Positions 13,976-15,840 of a DNA stretch of 15,840 bases are shown piece after piece. The DNA is taken from the NCBI GenBank assembly GCA_964453575.1, contig CAYVRW010000054.1, positions 1 to 15,840 on the forward strand, in the 5' to 3' direction. Numbering within the stretch: position 1 is the first letter of the stretch; every line of letters begins with the position of its first letter. The DNA comes from JABDBK01 sp964453575 (GTDB lineage Bacteria > Pseudomonadota > Gammaproteobacteria > DSM-16500). Under the pieces are notes generated by a model. That model was given only the letters and a program-made list of their open reading frames with translations. It was not told where the DNA came from and did no database searches. The position numbers and the translations under genes are program-made.

Positions 13976-14212
13976 TTAATCTTCTTCCCCCAGGGTTTCT
14001 CCATCTCTGCTGACACCTGCTTCTAACATACCATTTTGAGCACTGCTTCTAACATCTTGGTCCTCATGTTCGTTAAATCCTTGCACCATAGCATTGCTAT
14101 CACCGTTATTGGTTAAGCCCGGGTCATTCGAAGTGTCATTATAAGGTTGTGCTAACACGCAAGTTGATGCTAATAAGCTAGCTGCTGCCAAAGTGAATAA
14201 TTTGGTTTTCAT
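13976..14212 (-). CDS. Small secreted acidic protein, unknown function
   Basis: A 78-residue protein that I do not recognise. It begins with a clear Sec signal peptide: MKTK, a hydrophobic core LFTLAAASLLASTCVLA and an AxA-like cleavage site, probably after residue 21, leaving QPYNDTSN at the mature N-terminus. Cys17 lies within the core but lacks a proper lipobox, so a lipoprotein is unlikely. The mature part is about 57 residues, rich in Asn, Asp, Glu and Gly, strongly acidic and probably disordered, ending GETLGEED. I chose the ATG at 14212, which has GGAG seven bases upstream; the in-frame TTG four codons earlier overlaps that site. It is six bases upstream of zapE and probably in its transcript. 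A role with ZapE is not implied by anything in the protein itself. Confidence 0.72.
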   Translation of the reverse strand: MKTKLFTLAAASLLASTCVLAQPYNDTSNDPGLTNNGDSNAMVQGFNEHEDQDVRSSAQNGMLEAGVSRDGETLGEED

Positions 14213-14246
14213 AGTTTGCTCCAAATGAAAGAATTAAATAGTTAGT

Positions 14247-14252
14247 AGTATA
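14247..14252 (-). promoter_or_regulatory. Candidate -10 for the secreted protein-zapE unit
   Basis: TATACT on the minus strand (14252-14247), about 34 bases before the start codon. Five of six bases match consensus, but I find no convincing -35 at the usual spacing, so this is weak evidence. Confidence 0.35.
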
Positions 14253-14303
14253 CATTAAACTGATTGATCTTAACTTATATTCCTGTTATAAATGCGACCC
14301 ACA

Positions 14304-14332
14304 TTGGATTTATATTTTTTGTTCAGTACTAT
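14304..14332 (+). promoter_or_regulatory. Sigma-70 promoter for the MFS transporter
   Basis: TTGGAT (14304-14309), exactly 17 bases, then TACTAT (14327-14332). Transcription would begin near 14339, leaving a leader of about 17 bases with AGGA (14347-14350) five bases before the ATG. The spacer is T-rich. This is the clearest constitutive-type promoter in the window. Confidence 0.6.
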
Positions 14333-14355
14333 TTTGTAACAATAACAGGAAATAA

Positions 14356-15711
14356 ATGACTATGACAACTGCTGTCACAAACAAAAACCATGTTTTTAAG
14401 TTAATTATTCAACCTTGGGTCATATGTACCTTAGGCATGCTATTTTATTGTTATAACTATTTCCTTAGAGTTTCTCCCAGCGTTATGCAAAATGATTTAA
14501 TGCAGGGTTTACATATTAATGCTTATCAATTCGGTACCCTGGCTGCATTTTATTATTATGCTTACACTCCCATGCAAATTCCTGTAGGCATGCTTTATGA
14601 TCGATTTGGTGCGCGCATCGTACAATTTTTTGCCGTTATTGTTGTGGTGCTTGGTGTAGGCACTTTTATTTCTGCCAATACCTATCAAATGGCCTGTGCT
14701 GGACGTTTTATGATAGGTTTGGGAACAGCATTTGCCTATATAGGTGTTCTAAAACTGGCCTCTATTTGGTTAGCCCCTAACCGTTTCGCGACTATTGCAG
14801 GTCTTACGACAGCATTTGGCATGATGTCTGCTATTTTTTCAGACAAAATTCTAACGAAATTTGTTGAAACGGTCGGATATAAACAAGCTTTAGAAACAGC
14901 GCTTGTTATTGGCATAGGTCTCAGCTTACTAATTATATGCTTTATGCGTAGCAAACCTAAAATTAAGCTTGCGCATCAATCAACCATTACGAATGCTGCT
15001 CCAATGAGTTTCAAAATGTTACTGGTTGCATTGCGTACTGTTTTAACTAATCCACAAATGTGGATCATTGGCTTAATCGGCTGTTTATTTTATCTGCCAG
15101 CCTCGGTATTTTTGGATTTATGGGGCATTCCTTTCCTTAAATCGGTTTATCATCTTTCTGCAGAAGACGCTGCCTCTGCTGTAAGCTGGACTTTTATAGG
15201 TTGGATTATTTCTGGCCCATCCATTGGAGCTTTATCTGATAAAATTAAGCGCAGACGTCCCCTTCTTTTAATTTCAGCCGTGATGTCCGCTATATTTTTA
15301 TCGATAATATTTTACGTTCCAGGACTTTCATTAACTACCTTGTATGTTCTGTTCTTTTTTGTAGGCATTTTCTGCGGCGCGCATCCGTTATGTTTTGCGT
15401 TAGGTAAGGAAAACTCACCCCTGCAGTTTTCAGGAATAGCCGTTGCTGTAACTAATACCTTAATCATGTTAGGCGGCTTAATTTTTCAACCTGTTGTTGG
15501 AAAATTATTAGATAATCATGCTATTAATCTTGTTTACCAAGATGGTATTCCACAATTTACACCAGCAGATTATACCTATGCTTTAAGTGTTGTGCCGATT
15601 GGATTGATGATTGCTATTTTCTTAACGTTTTTCTTGAAAGAAACGTATTGTCAGTCTCGTGTTATGGTTGAAAAACGAACTGTGGCTAAGAACCAGTTGG
15701 TGATGGAATAA
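14356..15711 (+). CDS. Major facilitator superfamily transporter
   Basis: A 451-residue inner-membrane carrier with about twelve hydrophobic segments in two halves of six. The MFS signature between helices 2 and 3 is present as GMLYDRFGAR (78-87), and its counterpart in the second half is GALSDKIKRRR (291-301). The segment YCYNYFLRVSPSVMQNDL (31-48) is typical of a sugar-phosphate-permease-like group (COG2271/COG2223 type) that is expanded in Legionella, Coxiella and Francisella. Substrate cannot be told; related Legionella Pht carriers move amino acids, but similarity to that subgroup is not established here. The central loop (about 197-220) is cytoplasmic and basic. The start ATG has AGGA. 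It is divergent from the secreted-protein gene and followed by repeat DNA. Confidence 0.92.
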   Translation: MTMTTAVTNKNHVFKLIIQPWVICTLGMLFYCYNYFLRVSPSVMQNDLMQGLHINAYQFGTLAAFYYYAYTPMQIPVGMLYDRFGARIVQFFAVIVVVLGVGTFISANTYQMACAGRFMIGLGTAFAYIGVLKLASIWLAPNRFATIAGLTTAFGMMSAIFSDKILTKFVETVGYKQALETALVIGIGLSLLIICFMRSKPKIKLAHQSTITNAAPMSFKMLLVALRTVLTNPQMWIIGLIGCLFYLPASVFLDLWGIPFLKSVYHLSAEDAASAVSWTFIGWIISGPSIGALSDKIKRRRPLLLISAVMSAIFLSIIFYVPGLSLTTLYVLFFFVGIFCGAHPLCFALGKENSPLQFSGIAVAVTNTLIMLGGLIFQPVVGKLLDNHAINLVYQDGIPQFTPADYTYALSVVPIGLMIAIFLTFFLKETYCQSRVMVEKRTVAKNQLVME

Positions 15712-15718
15712 TTCACTT

Positions 15719-15840
15719 CCCCTCTCCCGCTCGCTTTTTTGCGAGAGCCTGCCCCGCACTTGTTGCGGGGGGAGAGGAGTCGGGGGCTGTAGGATCGACG
15801 CATAATTTGAGAAGAAAGTCCCTCTCCCCTCCAACGCGCT
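15719..15840. repeat. GC-rich palindromic repeat region, continuing past window end
   Basis: Just after the MFS stop, CCTCTCC (15721-15727) pairs with GGAGAGG (15771-15777), enclosing two inner hairpins: CTCGC with GCGAG around T6, and CCCCGCA with TGCGGGG around CTTGT. The whole would fold as a branched element. The final bases, 15822-15835, repeat exactly the arm CTCTCCCCTCCAAC seen at 4634-4647 and start another copy cut by the window edge. The outer hairpin may terminate the MFS transcript. No gene is seen here. Confidence 0.7.

Noticed and set aside
15622..15834. Minus-strand open frame of about 70 codons over the MFS 3' end
   Set aside because: It runs antisense through the transporter end and the palindromic repeat; its proline- and serine-rich composition comes from the repeat, not from a gene.

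Overview
The window is AT-rich DNA that looks like the chromosome of a gammaproteobacterium, most probably a host-associated member of the order Legionellales (the Legionella/Coxiella/Berkiella/Aquicella group). The housekeeping genes are of gammaproteobacterial type: PEP synthase, a Pat-type acyltransferase, ZapE, DUF924 and an MFS carrier. The middle holds three tandem eukaryotic-like protein kinases, each behind a sequence resembling the PmrA-box that controls Dot/Icm genes and effectors in Legionella and Coxiella. The genus cannot be fixed from the sequence alone.

Region 1 (1-6741, all minus strand). From upstream to downstream: arginase, overlapped by 4 bases with a signal-less L,D-transpeptidase; a DUF924 protein; a 238-base GC-rich spacer with strong hairpins; then a three-gene unit of a Pat-like protein acyltransferase, a histone-deacetylase-family amidohydrolase and phosphoenolpyruvate synthase (cut by the window start). 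An acetyltransferase and a deacetylase next to a gluconeogenic enzyme suggests acyl-lysine control of central carbon metabolism. The acyltransferase appears to lack most of the ATP-binding half of its ATP-grasp domain.

Region 2 (6742-8424). A divergent spacer, then an M20 metallopeptidase on the plus strand, followed by a small hairpin and the first PmrA-like promoter.

Region 3 (8347-12902, plus strand). Three paralogous Hanks-type kinases. Kinases 1 and 3 share an N-terminal leader and a C-terminal domain of about 95 residues that I do not recognise. Kinase 2 is shorter, lacks that domain and has a degenerate active site. Each gene has its own promoter, with two TTAA(G/T)-type half-sites exactly 11 bases apart followed 7-8 bases later by a -10-like hexamer. 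This is the most notable content: a probable PmrA-controlled effector kinase cluster.

Region 4 (12899-14355). zapE and a small secreted acidic protein lie on the minus strand. zapE converges on kinase 3 so closely that both stop codons sit in one CTAG.

Region 5 (14356-15840). An MFS transporter with a good sigma-70 promoter, then GC-rich repeat DNA related to that at 4522-4668. No intergenic stretch exceeds 300 bases. I saw no rRNA, tRNA, CRISPR array, transposase or phage gene.
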